Source of the DNA: Bradyrhizobium sp. ORS 285
Lineage (GTDB): Bacteria; Pseudomonadota; Alphaproteobacteria; Rhizobiales; Xanthobacteraceae
NCBI RefSeq assembly: GCF_900176205.1
Contig: NZ_LT859959.1
Location: 1,612,001 to 1,676,000 of the forward strand
Reading direction: 5' to 3'
DNA: 64,000 bases
Made by a program: the position numbers and the translations under genes
The notes under the pieces: model-generated
The model's input: the letters and a program-made list of their open reading frames with translations, nothing else
Told to the model about the DNA's origin: nothing
Database searches by the model: none
In this document: positions 8,111 to 16,461 of the stretch, one piece after another
Numbering within the stretch: position 1 is the first letter of the stretch
How the letters are laid out: each line of letters begins with the position of its first letter

Positions 8111-9223
8111 GTGAGCGACGATATTTGGCGCAGCGAAGCAGGCATTCCGATACGCAATCTCTGGATGCTGCTCGTCTATGCCTCGGAGCTGGCCGATTTC
8201 CGCGATCAATGCCTCGTCGATACCGATGATGATCTCGAGCTCGTCGACATTCTCGGCCGATTGCTGGCGAAGGTGACGGAACGCCGGCTGCGATCGAACC
8301 TGTCTCGTGGCTATCGGCGCATCAGCGCGGTGATCCCACGCGTGAGAGGTCGCATCGATTGGTTCGCGACGCTCTCGAACAGCCATTTGGAGCGCGGGCG
8401 TCTGGCCTGCAGGTTTGAGGAGTTGTCGTTCGACATTCCGCGTAACCGCCTGGTCCGGTGCGCGCTCATCGTGATCGCCGGGCGCGTCAGGAATCAACAC
8501 CTTGCAAGCAACTGTCTGCGCCTCAGCGATGACATCGGACGGCTTGGCGTGGCGGCCTCGCTCCCGAGCAAGCAGGACATCGCGGGAGATACGATCGCGG
8601 GCCATCAAACCGAGGACCGCCTTCTGGTGAACACGGCCCAGCTCGTCTTTGCAGGAGTTCTGCCGAGCGAGGTGTCCGGCGAGACGAGGTTGTCGAAGCT
8701 CGCGCGAGACGAGATTTTGCTGCGGAAGATCTTCGAGAGGGCGGTCGCCGGTTTCTACCGGCACGAACTGCATGCGTCGGATGGCTGGAAGGTTCGCGTG
8801 CAACGACACCAGGACTGGCCGCTCGAGCCGAACTCGTCGGGTGACGTGACGCTCCTGCCGGGCATGAGGCCGGACATCATCCTTCGCCAGGGAAATCACC
8901 ACCGGATCGTTCTTGATACGAAATTCACCAACATTCTCACGAGGGGAATGTCCGCGGCAGAGAAGTTCAAGAGCGCGAACATCTACCAGATCTATGCCTA
9001 TCTTCGTTCCCAGGCTGAGCGCGGATCGCTCTATGCCAAGACGGAGGGGATCTTGCTCTATCCGTCCGTCGATGAGGAGATCGACGAAGCGTTTCATATT
9101 CAGGGGCACATTATCCGCTTTGTCACGGTGAACCTGGCTTTGAAACCGACCGAGATCATGAAGCGGCTTTACGAGATTCCTCATCGGCATGTCGGGGCGT
9201 CACGACAGCAGGAACTGGCTTGA
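8111..9223 (+). CDS. mcrC: McrC-like nuclease subunit of type IV restriction system
   Basis: A 370-residue protein beginning at GTG 8111 (SDDIWRSEAGIPIRNLWMLL), 11 bases after mcrB. The IPIRNLWxLLxYAS opening is typical of McrC. The nuclease core is of the PD-(D/E)xK type: RPDIIL near residue 254 and VLDTKF near 268-272 supply the catalytic Asp, Asp and Lys. McrC stimulates the McrB GTPase and cuts DNA when recruited to modified sites. The frame is open upstream into mcrB, but the GTG start matches the family N terminus. Both subunits are intact. Confidence 0.9.
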   Translation: MSDDIWRSEAGIPIRNLWMLLVYASELADFRDQCLVDTDDDLELVDILGRLLAKVTERRLRSNLSRGYRRISAVIPRVRGRIDWFATLSNSHLERGRLACRFEELSFDIPRNRLVRCALIVIAGRVRNQHLASNCLRLSDDIGRLGVAASLPSKQDIAGDTIAGHQTEDRLLVNTAQLVFAGVLPSEVSGETRLSKLARDEILLRKIFERAVAGFYRHELHASDGWKVRVQRHQDWPLEPNSSGDVTLLPGMRPDIILRQGNHHRIVLDTKFTNILTRGMSAAEKFKSANIYQIYAYLRSQAERGSLYAKTEGILLYPSVDEEIDEAFHIQGHIIRFVTVNLALKPTEIMKRLYEIPHRHVGASRQQELA

Positions 9224-9307
9224 TCTCGCTCCTCGCGAGAATCGCCGTTCCCTTTGGACCGTGAATTCCTGCGAACAGACCACCGCACAGACCCTGGTTA
9301 AAGTTCT

Positions 9308-10048
9308 TCAGCGCGGCTGCTTCTTCAGATGCAGGTAGCCGGGGTCGAACTCGCCGATCGCGCAGAGTCGCGGCCAATTGTGCACCGTCAGCGTGCCGCT
9401 GCGGAAGTCGGCGGCGCGGCTGGCGCGTAGTTCGACGAGGGTGCGGTTGACGGTGGCGATCGCCATGCCCAGGGCTTCGCCGAGCTGCATCAGGCTGAGC
9501 GGCAGATGCAGCTGATCGTCATGCACGTGGCCCAGCGCACGGGCGCGATAGAACAGCTCGCAGAACAGATGCGCCATGCGCGCCGGCTTGGACCGCGCGC
9601 TGTTGTTGGTGATGGCCTCGCGGAAGATCGAGGCATCGATCAGGGTCTCGCGCCAGATCGCAAAGCCGAGCGCCGGCCGCCGGGTGATGGCCCGGGTCAG
9701 CTCCTTATGCAGGATGCCCGCGACCAGCGCCGGGCCGATCGCGCACACCGCATGATCCATCCGGTCGAGAAACAGCGCCTGCGCATCGGGCCAGTCGCCG
9801 GCCATGTGAAACGAGAGATACTGGCGGCCGCCGCCTCGGAGCAAATGATAGCGCGCCACCCATCCTGAGATCACGACCACCGAGCGGTCCGGCTCGTCGC
9901 CCTGGCGGATGAGGTCCTCCTGGTCGGCCAGCTCGCGGGGCGAAAAGCCGAAATCCTTGATCTCGGCGATGTCGTCGCCCGACAGCCTTGAATGGTCCTT
10001 GAGCTTGTTGACGACGATCTTGTCGGCATCGATCTTGTCGGCATCCAT
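9308..10048 (-). CDS. Crp/Fnr-family transcription regulator
   Basis: A 246-residue regulator. A cyclic-nucleotide-binding-like beta barrel lies at about residues 30-140 (LIRQGDEPDRSVVVISGWVARY). A C-terminal helix-turn-helix lies at about 170-225 (SLMQLGEALGMAIATVNRTLVELR). It has no FNR-type cysteine cluster and does not keep the arginine-serine phosphate-binding cassette of Crp, so oxygen or cAMP sensing is not supported. This type is common in Bradyrhizobium in many copies. The neighbouring genes on the other strand give no clear target. Confidence 0.9.
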   Translation of the reverse strand: MDADKIDADKIVVNKLKDHSRLSGDDIAEIKDFGFSPRELADQEDLIRQGDEPDRSVVVISGWVARYHLLRGGGRQYLSFHMAGDWPDAQALFLDRMDHAVCAIGPALVAGILHKELTRAITRRPALGFAIWRETLIDASIFREAITNNSARSKPARMAHLFCELFYRARALGHVHDDQLHLPLSLMQLGEALGMAIATVNRTLVELRASRAADFRSGTLTVHNWPRLCAIGEFDPGYLHLKKQPR

Positions 10049-10174
10049 GGGAAGTCACGCCCGTTGATCTCTGGACGTATCAAATGAGACGACGCGCGCG
10101 ATGGTTCCTGCTAAAGTGGCATGGTATCAGGGGATGCGGATGGAGTTGCCGGTCGCCGCATCGGGAGAACAGCC

Positions 10175-10402
10175 GTGCCCCACATCGCGTTCCTCTACCG
10201 GCTTCGCCGATTGTTCGGCGGCAACGAGCCGCATCTCGAGACGATTGCCGCCGCGCTGAGCGACGGCCGGCTGAAGCAGCCGGCGCATCCGATGTCCGAT
10301 CAGGAGCTGTCGCGCGCGATCCGCGAATTCCAGAGGCTGCCGCCATCCGAGTCGAGCTTGAAGAAGCTTGCCGAGCGGCTCGGCGGCGCGGAGCCGGGCT
10401 GA
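10175..10402 (+). CDS. Small protein of unknown function
   Basis: A 75-residue protein if translation starts at GTG 10175 (PHIAFLYRLRRLFGG), which has GGGAG eight bases upstream; an ATG at 10121 would add 18 residues but has no ribosome binding site. The C-terminal part (about residues 35-70) is a charged helical segment with SDQELSRAIREFQRLPPSE. I recognise no domain. It precedes the HXXEE protein gene on the same strand by 65 bases. Confidence 0.5.
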   Translation: MPHIAFLYRLRRLFGGNEPHLETIAAALSDGRLKQPAHPMSDQELSRAIREFQRLPPSESSLKKLAERLGGAEPG

Positions 10403-10467
10403 CGCACGGCGCTTCCCCCGGGGGAACCCGGCTTGGCAAGTCCTTGCGAGTCGCGCATCACTAGGGG

Positions 10468-11028
10468 ATGCTCGATTTTCTCGCCCGTCATTGGGTTGCC
10501 GGCGCGGTGTTCATGGCCGCCGCGCTGCTGGCGCTGGTGCCGCTGCTCGCGGCCGACTGGCCGCTGGCGCTGCTGCTGATCTTCCTGCATTCGCCGGGCT
10601 ACATGATCCATCAGGTCGAGGAGCACACCGGCGACCGCTTCCGCCGCTTCGTCAACACCGTCATGTTCGGCGGCCGCGAGGCGCTGACCACCGGCGACGT
10701 GCTCTGGGTCAATTGCGGCGCCGTCTGGGGCATCGATCTCGCCGCACTCTATGTGGCGTGGATCGCGGGACCCGCCTGGGCGCTGGTCGCGCCCTATCTG
10801 ATGCTGGTCAACTCGCTCGGCCATATCGGGCCGGCGCTGCGCTTCCGCAGCTACAATCCCGGCCTCGTCACCGGGATCGTCCTGTTCATTCCGCTCGGCC
10901 TGGTGACCGTGCTGACCATTCCCGCCACGATGGCGCAGCACGCGCTCGGCTTCGGCCTGTCGCTGCTGCTCCACATCATCATCGCGGTCAATGCCATTCG
11001 GCGCGCGTCGCACGCCGCGGTCGCCTGA
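10468..11028 (+). CDS. HXXEE-domain membrane protein
   Basis: A 186-residue membrane protein with about five hydrophobic segments. The first two helices lead to HQVEEH near residue 50, which gives the HXXEE family its name. Later conserved-looking features are NSLGHIGPAL and YNPGLVTGI. The conserved His and Glu residues lie at membrane ends and may bind metal, but the activity of the family is not known. The gene converges on the PepSY membrane-protein gene, with 9 bases between the stops. Confidence 0.85.
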   Translation: MLDFLARHWVAGAVFMAAALLALVPLLAADWPLALLLIFLHSPGYMIHQVEEHTGDRFRRFVNTVMFGGREALTTGDVLWVNCGAVWGIDLAALYVAWIAGPAWALVAPYLMLVNSLGHIGPALRFRSYNPGLVTGIVLFIPLGLVTVLTIPATMAQHALGFGLSLLLHIIIAVNAIRRASHAAVA

Positions 11029-11037
11029 GCGCGCCGC

Positions 11038-12213
11038 CTATTCGCCCGGCACGAGATGCACGGTCGTCAGCGGCGGCATCGGCCGCCGCAGCCTGCGCCG
11101 GGAAACATAGAGCAGCACGCCGGTCACGGCGAACAGCGGCATCAGCGCGGCGGCGAGCATGAACACGAGCTGGCCCGGCCAGCCCAGGATGCTGCCGCGA
11201 TGGATGTCGAGGACGCGCGCGAGCACGCGCTCGCCGGTCGTCTTGTCGGCATAGCGTTCGGCGGAGATCAGCCGGCCGGTCGCGGCGTCGATGCGGAATT
11301 CGTCGCGGCGGCCGTCATTCTGCTCGCTCGGCCAGGTGCGCACGCGCACCGCCGTCGCGGCGCCGGCGGGCAAGGTCAGCTGCATTACCGCGAAGCGATC
11401 GCCGGCCTGCTCGCGCAGCGTCGCCCAGACGAGATCGAGCGCGATGGGCTTGGCCTCGGCCGCAGAATTAGCGCCGCCGCCGCGCGCGGCCTTGCCGGGC
11501 ATTTGCGTCTGCGAGGCCGGCGCCAGCAGCCATGTCAGCCCGTCCTTGTACCAGGCATAGGAGTAGGTCAGGCCGGTCAGCGCGATCACGAGATACACCG
11601 GCAGCACCCAGGTGCCGATGACGCTGTGCAGCGAGCGATGCAGGCCGCGGCCGCGCAAGGCCAGCTGCGGCTTCAGCCACAGCGACGCGCTGGTTGCGCG
11701 CTTGGGCCAGCGCAGCACGATCCCGGTAATCAGCAGCACGACCAGGCCGAGCACGGCGGCGCCGGTGATCTGCCGGCCCGCGCCGTTGCCGTCGCCCGGC
11801 AGCAGCAGCCAGCGATGCAAGTGACGTACGGTGGTGAAGAAGCTCTCGCCGCTGGGCTCGCCGAGCACGCGGCCGTCATAGGGATCGACCAGCAGCGAGG
11901 CGGGATGGCCGCCATCATCCTTGCGTGCGAAGCGGACGCGCGCGGCCGCTGATGGATCGCGCGCCAGCGTGATCGCGGAGACCTTGCCGAGCGCGGGATC
12001 GGCCTGCAGCCGTGCAACGAGCTCGGACGGCGTCAGCGGCGCCTCGGTGCGCGGAGCGACGTGCGCGAGCGAGCTGTTGAGAGCGGCCTGGATCTCGTCC
12101 TCGAAGCCCATGATGGCGCCGGTGAGGCCCATCATCGAGAGGATCAGCGCGGCTGCGAGGCCGAGGATGGAGTGGATCTGCAGCAGGGCTGGCTTGATGC
12201 GGATGGGCGTCAC
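11038..12213 (-). CDS. PepSY-associated transmembrane protein, likely iron-uptake partner
   Basis: A 391-residue inner-membrane protein of the PepSY_TM family. It has an N-terminal helix (about 13-35), a periplasmic PepSY-like region including FARKDDGGHPASLLVDPYDG, then further helices near 130-160, 190-215 and 345-370. Such proteins often sit beside TonB-dependent siderophore receptors and are thought to act as siderophore or iron reductases. That fits here, because the gene starts 17 bases after the stop of a siderophore receptor on the same strand. Conserved histidines (HLHRWLLLPGDG, LHRSLHSVIGTW) could bind heme. The reductase role is inferred. Confidence 0.85.
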   Translation of the reverse strand: MTPIRIKPALLQIHSILGLAAALILSMMGLTGAIMGFEDEIQAALNSSLAHVAPRTEAPLTPSELVARLQADPALGKVSAITLARDPSAAARVRFARKDDGGHPASLLVDPYDGRVLGEPSGESFFTTVRHLHRWLLLPGDGNGAGRQITGAAVLGLVVLLITGIVLRWPKRATSASLWLKPQLALRGRGLHRSLHSVIGTWVLPVYLVIALTGLTYSYAWYKDGLTWLLAPASQTQMPGKAARGGGANSAAEAKPIALDLVWATLREQAGDRFAVMQLTLPAGAATAVRVRTWPSEQNDGRRDEFRIDAATGRLISAERYADKTTGERVLARVLDIHRGSILGWPGQLVFMLAAALMPLFAVTGVLLYVSRRRLRRPMPPLTTVHLVPGE

Positions 12214-12230
12214 GCGGGGTCCTCTCTCGA

Positions 12231-14540
12231 CTAGAACTTCACCGTCGCCGACAGCGACACGCGCCTCGCATCGCCGACCGCGACGTTCAGCACGCTGTTG
12301 GCGGAGGGGTAGTAGACGTTGTCGAACAGGTTCTTGACGTTGAGCTGGTAGATCACCGGCAGGTTCTGGTGCCTCGTCTCGTAGCTCGCGAACATGTCGG
12401 CCACGACGTAGGACGGCAGCACGAAGCTGTTGGCCGCGTCGCCGGCGCGGTCGCCGACATAGCGCGCGCCGCTGCCGACCCTGAGCTGGCCGGGCAGCGC
12501 CGTGCCGAAATCATAGACGAGATAGAGCGAGGCGGTGTTGAGTGCGACGTTCTGCAGCCGGTTGCCGCGATAGACCGGGTCATCGGTGACCCTGGCGTCG
12601 GTGTAGCCGTAACTGCCGATCATGCCCCAATGCTCGGCGAGCTTGCCGGTGACGTCGACCTCGGCGCCACGCGAGCGCACCTTGCCGGCGGTGGTGTATT
12701 CGAGCACGCCGTTGCCGTTGAGCTGCGACACCAGCACGTTCTGCTTGTCGATGTCGTAGACCGCGACGGTGCCGGACAGCCGCTTGTCGAGATCGAACTT
12801 GAAGCCGGTCTCCCAGGAGGTGCCTTGCTCCGGCGCGATGTTGGAGCCGAGCACGACGCCGCCGGTCAGCGGAGCGATAGTCGAATTGGGCTTCAGACTT
12901 TTCGTGTAGCTCGCGTAGAGCGAGAATTGCTCGTTGAGCTTGAGAATCGCGCCGCCGAGCGGCAGCACGGTGTCGGCGGCGACGTTGGTGTTGGCCTTGA
13001 ACGGCCGGCCGCGGCCGGCGAGCTGCTCATAGTCCATGTAGCGGACGCCGCCGACGAAGGAGAGCTTGTCGGTGAGGTGCAGCGTGTCCTGCAGGAACAG
13101 CGAATATTGACCGAGCTTGTCGGTCTGGTCGCTGTCGCTGGCCGAGACCGTCGAGCCCGGCTGCAGCAGGCCATAGACCGGATTGTAGACGTTGAACGGG
13201 GTCGAGGCAGGCACAGTGAAGCGGAGGAGATCCTGGCGATAGATCGTGCGATATTGCGCATCTCCACCGAACAACACCTCGTTGCGCAGGCCGCCGATCC
13301 AGAAGCCGCCCTGCATATAGGACGTGCCGTAGCTGACCCGGCTGAGCGAGCCGAACGTGCCGTCATTGCTGCGGCCCTCGATGCCGGTTTTTGGATCGAT
13401 CGACGTGACGCGCAGCTGATAGGCGCTGAAGCTCTCGGTGTTGTAGCTGTAGGCCGCATTGAGCTTCCAGTCCTCGTTGAGCTTCTGCTCGACCGAGGCC
13501 TGCACCAGGTCGGATTGGCCCCACATGTTGTTGAAGGGCTCGTCGAGCCGCCGCGTCGCGGGGATCGCCAGCGGCGCGCCGTTGACGAAGGCGGTGCCTC
13601 GATCGAACGGGGTGATGAATTCGCGGTGCTCGTAGTTGAGCTGCACGGTGGTCGTGTCGCCGTACCAGGCCAGCGACGGCGCCACCAGCATCTCGCGATG
13701 GCGGCCGAAATTGCGCCAGTAATCCTCGCTGACGCCGTAGCCGATGAAGCGATAGGCGAGGCCGCTATCGCCGATCGGCCCGGTGATGTCGAGCGTGCCG
13801 TCGGCCCCCGTCCTGTTGTTGGCATAGGCCGAGCCGAGCAGCGTCACCGAGCCGTGCTGGTAGAGCTCTGGCCGCTTGCTGATGGTGTTGACGATGCCGC
13901 CGGGATCCATGATGCCGTACATCAGCGACGCCGGGCCCTTCAGAACCTCGACGCTCTCCACCGCGGCATTGAGGCTGCGGCCCTGCACCAGCGGCAGGCC
14001 GTTGCGCATGATCGAGCCGTCGCGATTGTCGCCGAAGCCGCGGCGCATCACCGCATCCTGTGTGCCGGCGAGCGTATTGGCCTGGGTGACGCCGCTGATA
14101 TTGGCGAGCGCATCGTCGATGTTGCGCGGCAGCTGATCCCTGATCACCTGCTCGGGCACGATGTTGACGGATTGCGCGCTGTTGAGCGGCGAGGCGCCGG
14201 TGCGCAGGGTGGTTGCGCTCGGCATTGCCCGGTAGTTGAGCTTTGCGGCGTTGAGCACCACGGCTTCCGCAGCGGCGCGTTCCGCGCGGGTCGGCATTGG
14301 CGGTGGGGGCGTGCTACGTCTTTGCTGCGTGACGCGAGCCTGGCGCTGCTGCATGCCCGTGGCGGTCGCGGGCTTGCGCTTTTGCGCCGGCGCATCCACC
14401 GTCACCGGCGGCAGCGAGGCCTGGGCATGTCCAGGAGAGGGGGAGCACACCAGTTCTGCGGTCAGCGCACTCGCAATCGCAATCGCGCCGCTGATGCCGG
14501 TACGAGCGCGAGCCTCGCGCCGGCCGTCACACTTCGTCAT
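12231..14540 (-). CDS. TonB-dependent siderophore receptor
   Basis: A 769-residue outer-membrane receptor. A signal peptide is at about 1-40 (ending GHAQA), followed by a proline-rich stretch with no clear signalling domain. The plug domain at about 105-240 has RGFGDNRDGSIMRNGLP and VEVLKGPASLMYGIMDPGG, the pattern of FhuA/FpvA-type ferric siderophore receptors. The rest is a 22-strand barrel ending SLSATVKF; the terminal Phe is the outer-membrane assembly signal. It imports a ferric siderophore in a TonB-dependent way. The PepSY membrane-protein gene follows in the same operon. Iron regulation is likely, but I found no convincing Irr or Fur box upstream. Confidence 0.93.
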   Translation of the reverse strand: MTKCDGRREARARTGISGAIAIASALTAELVCSPSPGHAQASLPPVTVDAPAQKRKPATATGMQQRQARVTQQRRSTPPPPMPTRAERAAAEAVVLNAAKLNYRAMPSATTLRTGASPLNSAQSVNIVPEQVIRDQLPRNIDDALANISGVTQANTLAGTQDAVMRRGFGDNRDGSIMRNGLPLVQGRSLNAAVESVEVLKGPASLMYGIMDPGGIVNTISKRPELYQHGSVTLLGSAYANNRTGADGTLDITGPIGDSGLAYRFIGYGVSEDYWRNFGRHREMLVAPSLAWYGDTTTVQLNYEHREFITPFDRGTAFVNGAPLAIPATRRLDEPFNNMWGQSDLVQASVEQKLNEDWKLNAAYSYNTESFSAYQLRVTSIDPKTGIEGRSNDGTFGSLSRVSYGTSYMQGGFWIGGLRNEVLFGGDAQYRTIYRQDLLRFTVPASTPFNVYNPVYGLLQPGSTVSASDSDQTDKLGQYSLFLQDTLHLTDKLSFVGGVRYMDYEQLAGRGRPFKANTNVAADTVLPLGGAILKLNEQFSLYASYTKSLKPNSTIAPLTGGVVLGSNIAPEQGTSWETGFKFDLDKRLSGTVAVYDIDKQNVLVSQLNGNGVLEYTTAGKVRSRGAEVDVTGKLAEHWGMIGSYGYTDARVTDDPVYRGNRLQNVALNTASLYLVYDFGTALPGQLRVGSGARYVGDRAGDAANSFVLPSYVVADMFASYETRHQNLPVIYQLNVKNLFDNVYYPSANSVLNVAVGDARRVSLSATVKF

Positions 14541-14844
14541 CGTTCACTGCACTTTCAAGTCACGCCCTTCGATGGAACGGGCCGCTTGAGGTGAGGTCTA
14601 GCAATGCGATGCAGCAAAGAACACGGCGCGCAGGCTTGAATAGCTCTAAGTCGTCGGGTGTTTCGTTGTTGGAATTGGTTCGAAGCTGTGCCGTGCGCGG
14701 CGTCTTTGCGGCATCGCGCGGATCGTGATCAGGGCGCGCTGCAAGAGCGAGCACGCTGCCCGCGCGACGCGCAAACGACAGCGCTCCATCCGGTTTGCCG
14801 GTGAAGCGCTGTTCGTTTCATTTTCTGGAACTAATTGCGTCGGA

Positions 14845-15156
14845 TCAACGCTTCGGCGTGACCGTGCCGGAATGCGGGCTCATCGTGCCCATGCTGCCGT
14901 TGTCGGTGCCGTCGCTCATCCCGGTGCCACCACCGGTGCGGCCGCCGGTCGCACTTGTGTCGGTACCCGAGGGCGTGCGGCCCATATTCGCGCCGGTGGT
15001 GCCGGTATCAGTCGAATGCCCCATGCCGGGGCTGGTCGCGGTGCCCGAGCCGCCGGTGCCGGTGTTGGCGCCGGCGCCGCTGCTGCTCTGGGCGAGAGCG
15101 AGCGAACTCGTGAGCGCAAACGCGGCAGCGAGCGCCAGGGTGGTCGTGGTCTTCAT
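14845..15156 (-). CDS. Small exported Gly/Ser/Thr-rich protein
   Basis: A 103-residue protein with a clean signal peptide (about residues 1-22, ALAAAFALTSSLALAQ). The mature part is almost entirely Gly, Ser, Thr, Ala and Met with repeated TG, GTG and SGT patterns and no hydrophobic core. It is probably a disordered periplasmic or secreted protein. The start has an AGGACC-type ribosome binding site. No family function is known to me. It stands alone, leftward, upstream of the TonB receptor gene. Confidence 0.75.
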   Translation of the reverse strand: MKTTTTLALAAAFALTSSLALAQSSSGAGANTGTGGSGTATSPGMGHSTDTGTTGANMGRTPSGTDTSATGGRTGGGTGMSDGTDNGSMGTMSPHSGTVTPKR

Positions 15157-15260
15157 GGCAGGTCCTTTTTTCTGCGTGCGAGCGGAGCTAACGAGAGCGC
15201 GTTGCCGCCGTTCCCCTGCGCTTCGCGCGCAGCGCCGTCTGAGTTGCTCGCAGTCGCGGC

Positions 15261-15860
15261 TCAGCCGCGGCCGCGATTGTCGTTGTGATCCTGGAACTGC
15301 TCGGTCTCGACCCAGCGGCCGTCCTGGCCACGCTCGCGCGAGCTCTCGGTTTTGTCGCGGTTCGACAACACCATGTTCTCGCCGACCAGATCCTCCTGCA
15401 GATCGGTCATCGCGCCGGAGCCGTCGCCCTTGGCCTTGATGCGGGGCGCCGGCGCGCCGTCGGCGTTGCTCGGCTTGGCGTCGAACACGCGCGAGCGGTC
15501 CTGGTCGCGCTCGATCTCGCGCGCCAGCTGATCGGAGTCCGGATTGTCAGGCTTGCGCTCGAGCATGCGCAGCTGCTGCTCATGGGTCTTGCGGCCCTGC
15601 AACTCCTTATGTCGCGGCGGCTGGTCGCGGTCATGTTGCGGCGGCCCACGGCGGCGGTCCATCACCTCGGCCTTGTCGATGCCGCCTTGCGCGTTCGTAT
15701 CGTTCTCGACATCGCCTTCAATGGTGTTGGCGCCTTCAAGCTCCTCGAGATCATCCAGGCTCGCTTGCGCCATCGTCACGCCCTTGGAGCCGCCGATCAG
15801 CGGATTGCGCACGAGATCGACATTGGTCGGGCGCGGCATCTTCGGATGCTTGTTGCTCAT
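15261..15860 (-). CDS. Hydrophilic protein of unknown function
   Basis: A 199-residue, strongly charged protein without signal peptide or membrane segment. The ATG at 15860 is chosen because it overlaps the stop of the preceding small gene by an ATGA and begins a plausible MSNKHPKMPRPTNVDL; upstream frame sequence is the shadow of that small gene. It is rich in Asp, Glu, Arg and Gln (for example RDQPPRHKELQGRK and EIERDQDRSRVF). Composition suggests an intrinsically disordered, hydrophilin-like protein. I recognise no domain. Confidence 0.6.
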   Translation of the reverse strand: MSNKHPKMPRPTNVDLVRNPLIGGSKGVTMAQASLDDLEELEGANTIEGDVENDTNAQGGIDKAEVMDRRRGPPQHDRDQPPRHKELQGRKTHEQQLRMLERKPDNPDSDQLAREIERDQDRSRVFDAKPSNADGAPAPRIKAKGDGSGAMTDLQEDLVGENMVLSNRDKTESSRERGQDGRWVETEQFQDHNDNRGRG

Positions 15861-16084
15861 CGATGGCCCTTTCCATGCGCCGGGTGGGTGTTGCCGCCTT
15901 TGGATTCGGATTCGTGCGTATGATGCGAATCCTGCTCGCCGCCGCCCGAGGAGACACGGCTGTGGCGGCGTTGCGGATCGTCGGCCGGTGGCTTGTTGAT
16001 GTGAAGAGGCTCCTTGGCATTCTCGTGCGAGGCGCCCGGTCCGCCCTGGCGGATGCTCGCTTTGGTCTTGGTCGAGGTCGACAT
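15857..16084 (-). CDS. Small hydrophilic protein of unknown function
   Basis: A 75-residue protein rich in His, Gly, Ser, Lys and Pro (ending THPAHGKGHR), without hydrophobic segments. Its stop overlaps the start of the next hydrophilic gene, and it begins 12 bases after the stop of the upstream small gene, so all three form one leftward operon. The His-rich tail could bind metal, but that is only a possibility. No family recognised. Confidence 0.55.
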   Translation of the reverse strand: MSTSTKTKASIRQGGPGASHENAKEPLHINKPPADDPQRRHSRVSSGGGEQDSHHTHESESKGGNTHPAHGKGHR

Positions 16085-16096
16085 CCAATCCTCCGC

Positions 16097-16282
16097 TCAG
16101 CGGTCCTGCTGATAGCCCTGGTTGGTGGTGTTCTGCTTGATGTTGCCGGTGCGGCCCTGCTGATCGGCATTGCCGGTCACGGCGCTGCGCGGCTTCGACG
16201 CTTCATGCGCATTGCCGGATTTCGCATCGCCGGTGCCCATCGGGCTCTGGTTCTCGGGAGGAACGGGGGGCGGCTTCGTCAT
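16097..16282 (-). CDS. Small hydrophilic protein, first gene of a three-gene set
   Basis: A 61-residue Pro/Asn/Gln-rich protein (MTKPPPVPPENQSPMG). The ATG at 16282 is supported by AAGGAG about eight bases upstream; the frame is open a further 16 codons without another signal. It has no hydrophobic segment and no recognised domain. Together with the next two genes it forms a run of small disordered proteins, perhaps stress related. Confidence 0.55.
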   Translation of the reverse strand: MTKPPPVPPENQSPMGTGDAKSGNAHEASKPRSAVTGNADQQGRTGNIKQNTTNQGYQQDR

Positions 16283-16461
16283 GGCCTGCTCCTTGTGATG
16301 ATAGGAGCTGGACCAACGTGCCCGCCGCAACGAGGTTCTAATCAGGTCGCGTGATCGCTCGTTCGTGAGCGAGGACCCCTATGTGCGAGTTCCGCACGCT
16401 TGGGGAACGCCCGTAGTTCCCGCACCGAGCTAACAACCTCGCGATCATGATGTGGCAAAGC

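Noticed and set aside
12369..14594. Very long plus-strand open frame antisense to the TonB receptor gene
   Set aside because: Composition is Ala/Arg/Gly/Val-rich without motifs, while the minus strand encodes a complete siderophore receptor with signal peptide and terminal Phe.
14636..14649. Iron-responsive (Irr/ICE-like) box upstream of the siderophore receptor
   Set aside because: TTGAATAGCTCTAA only loosely resembles the ICE consensus, is not a proper palindrome and has wrong spacing; not enough to call.
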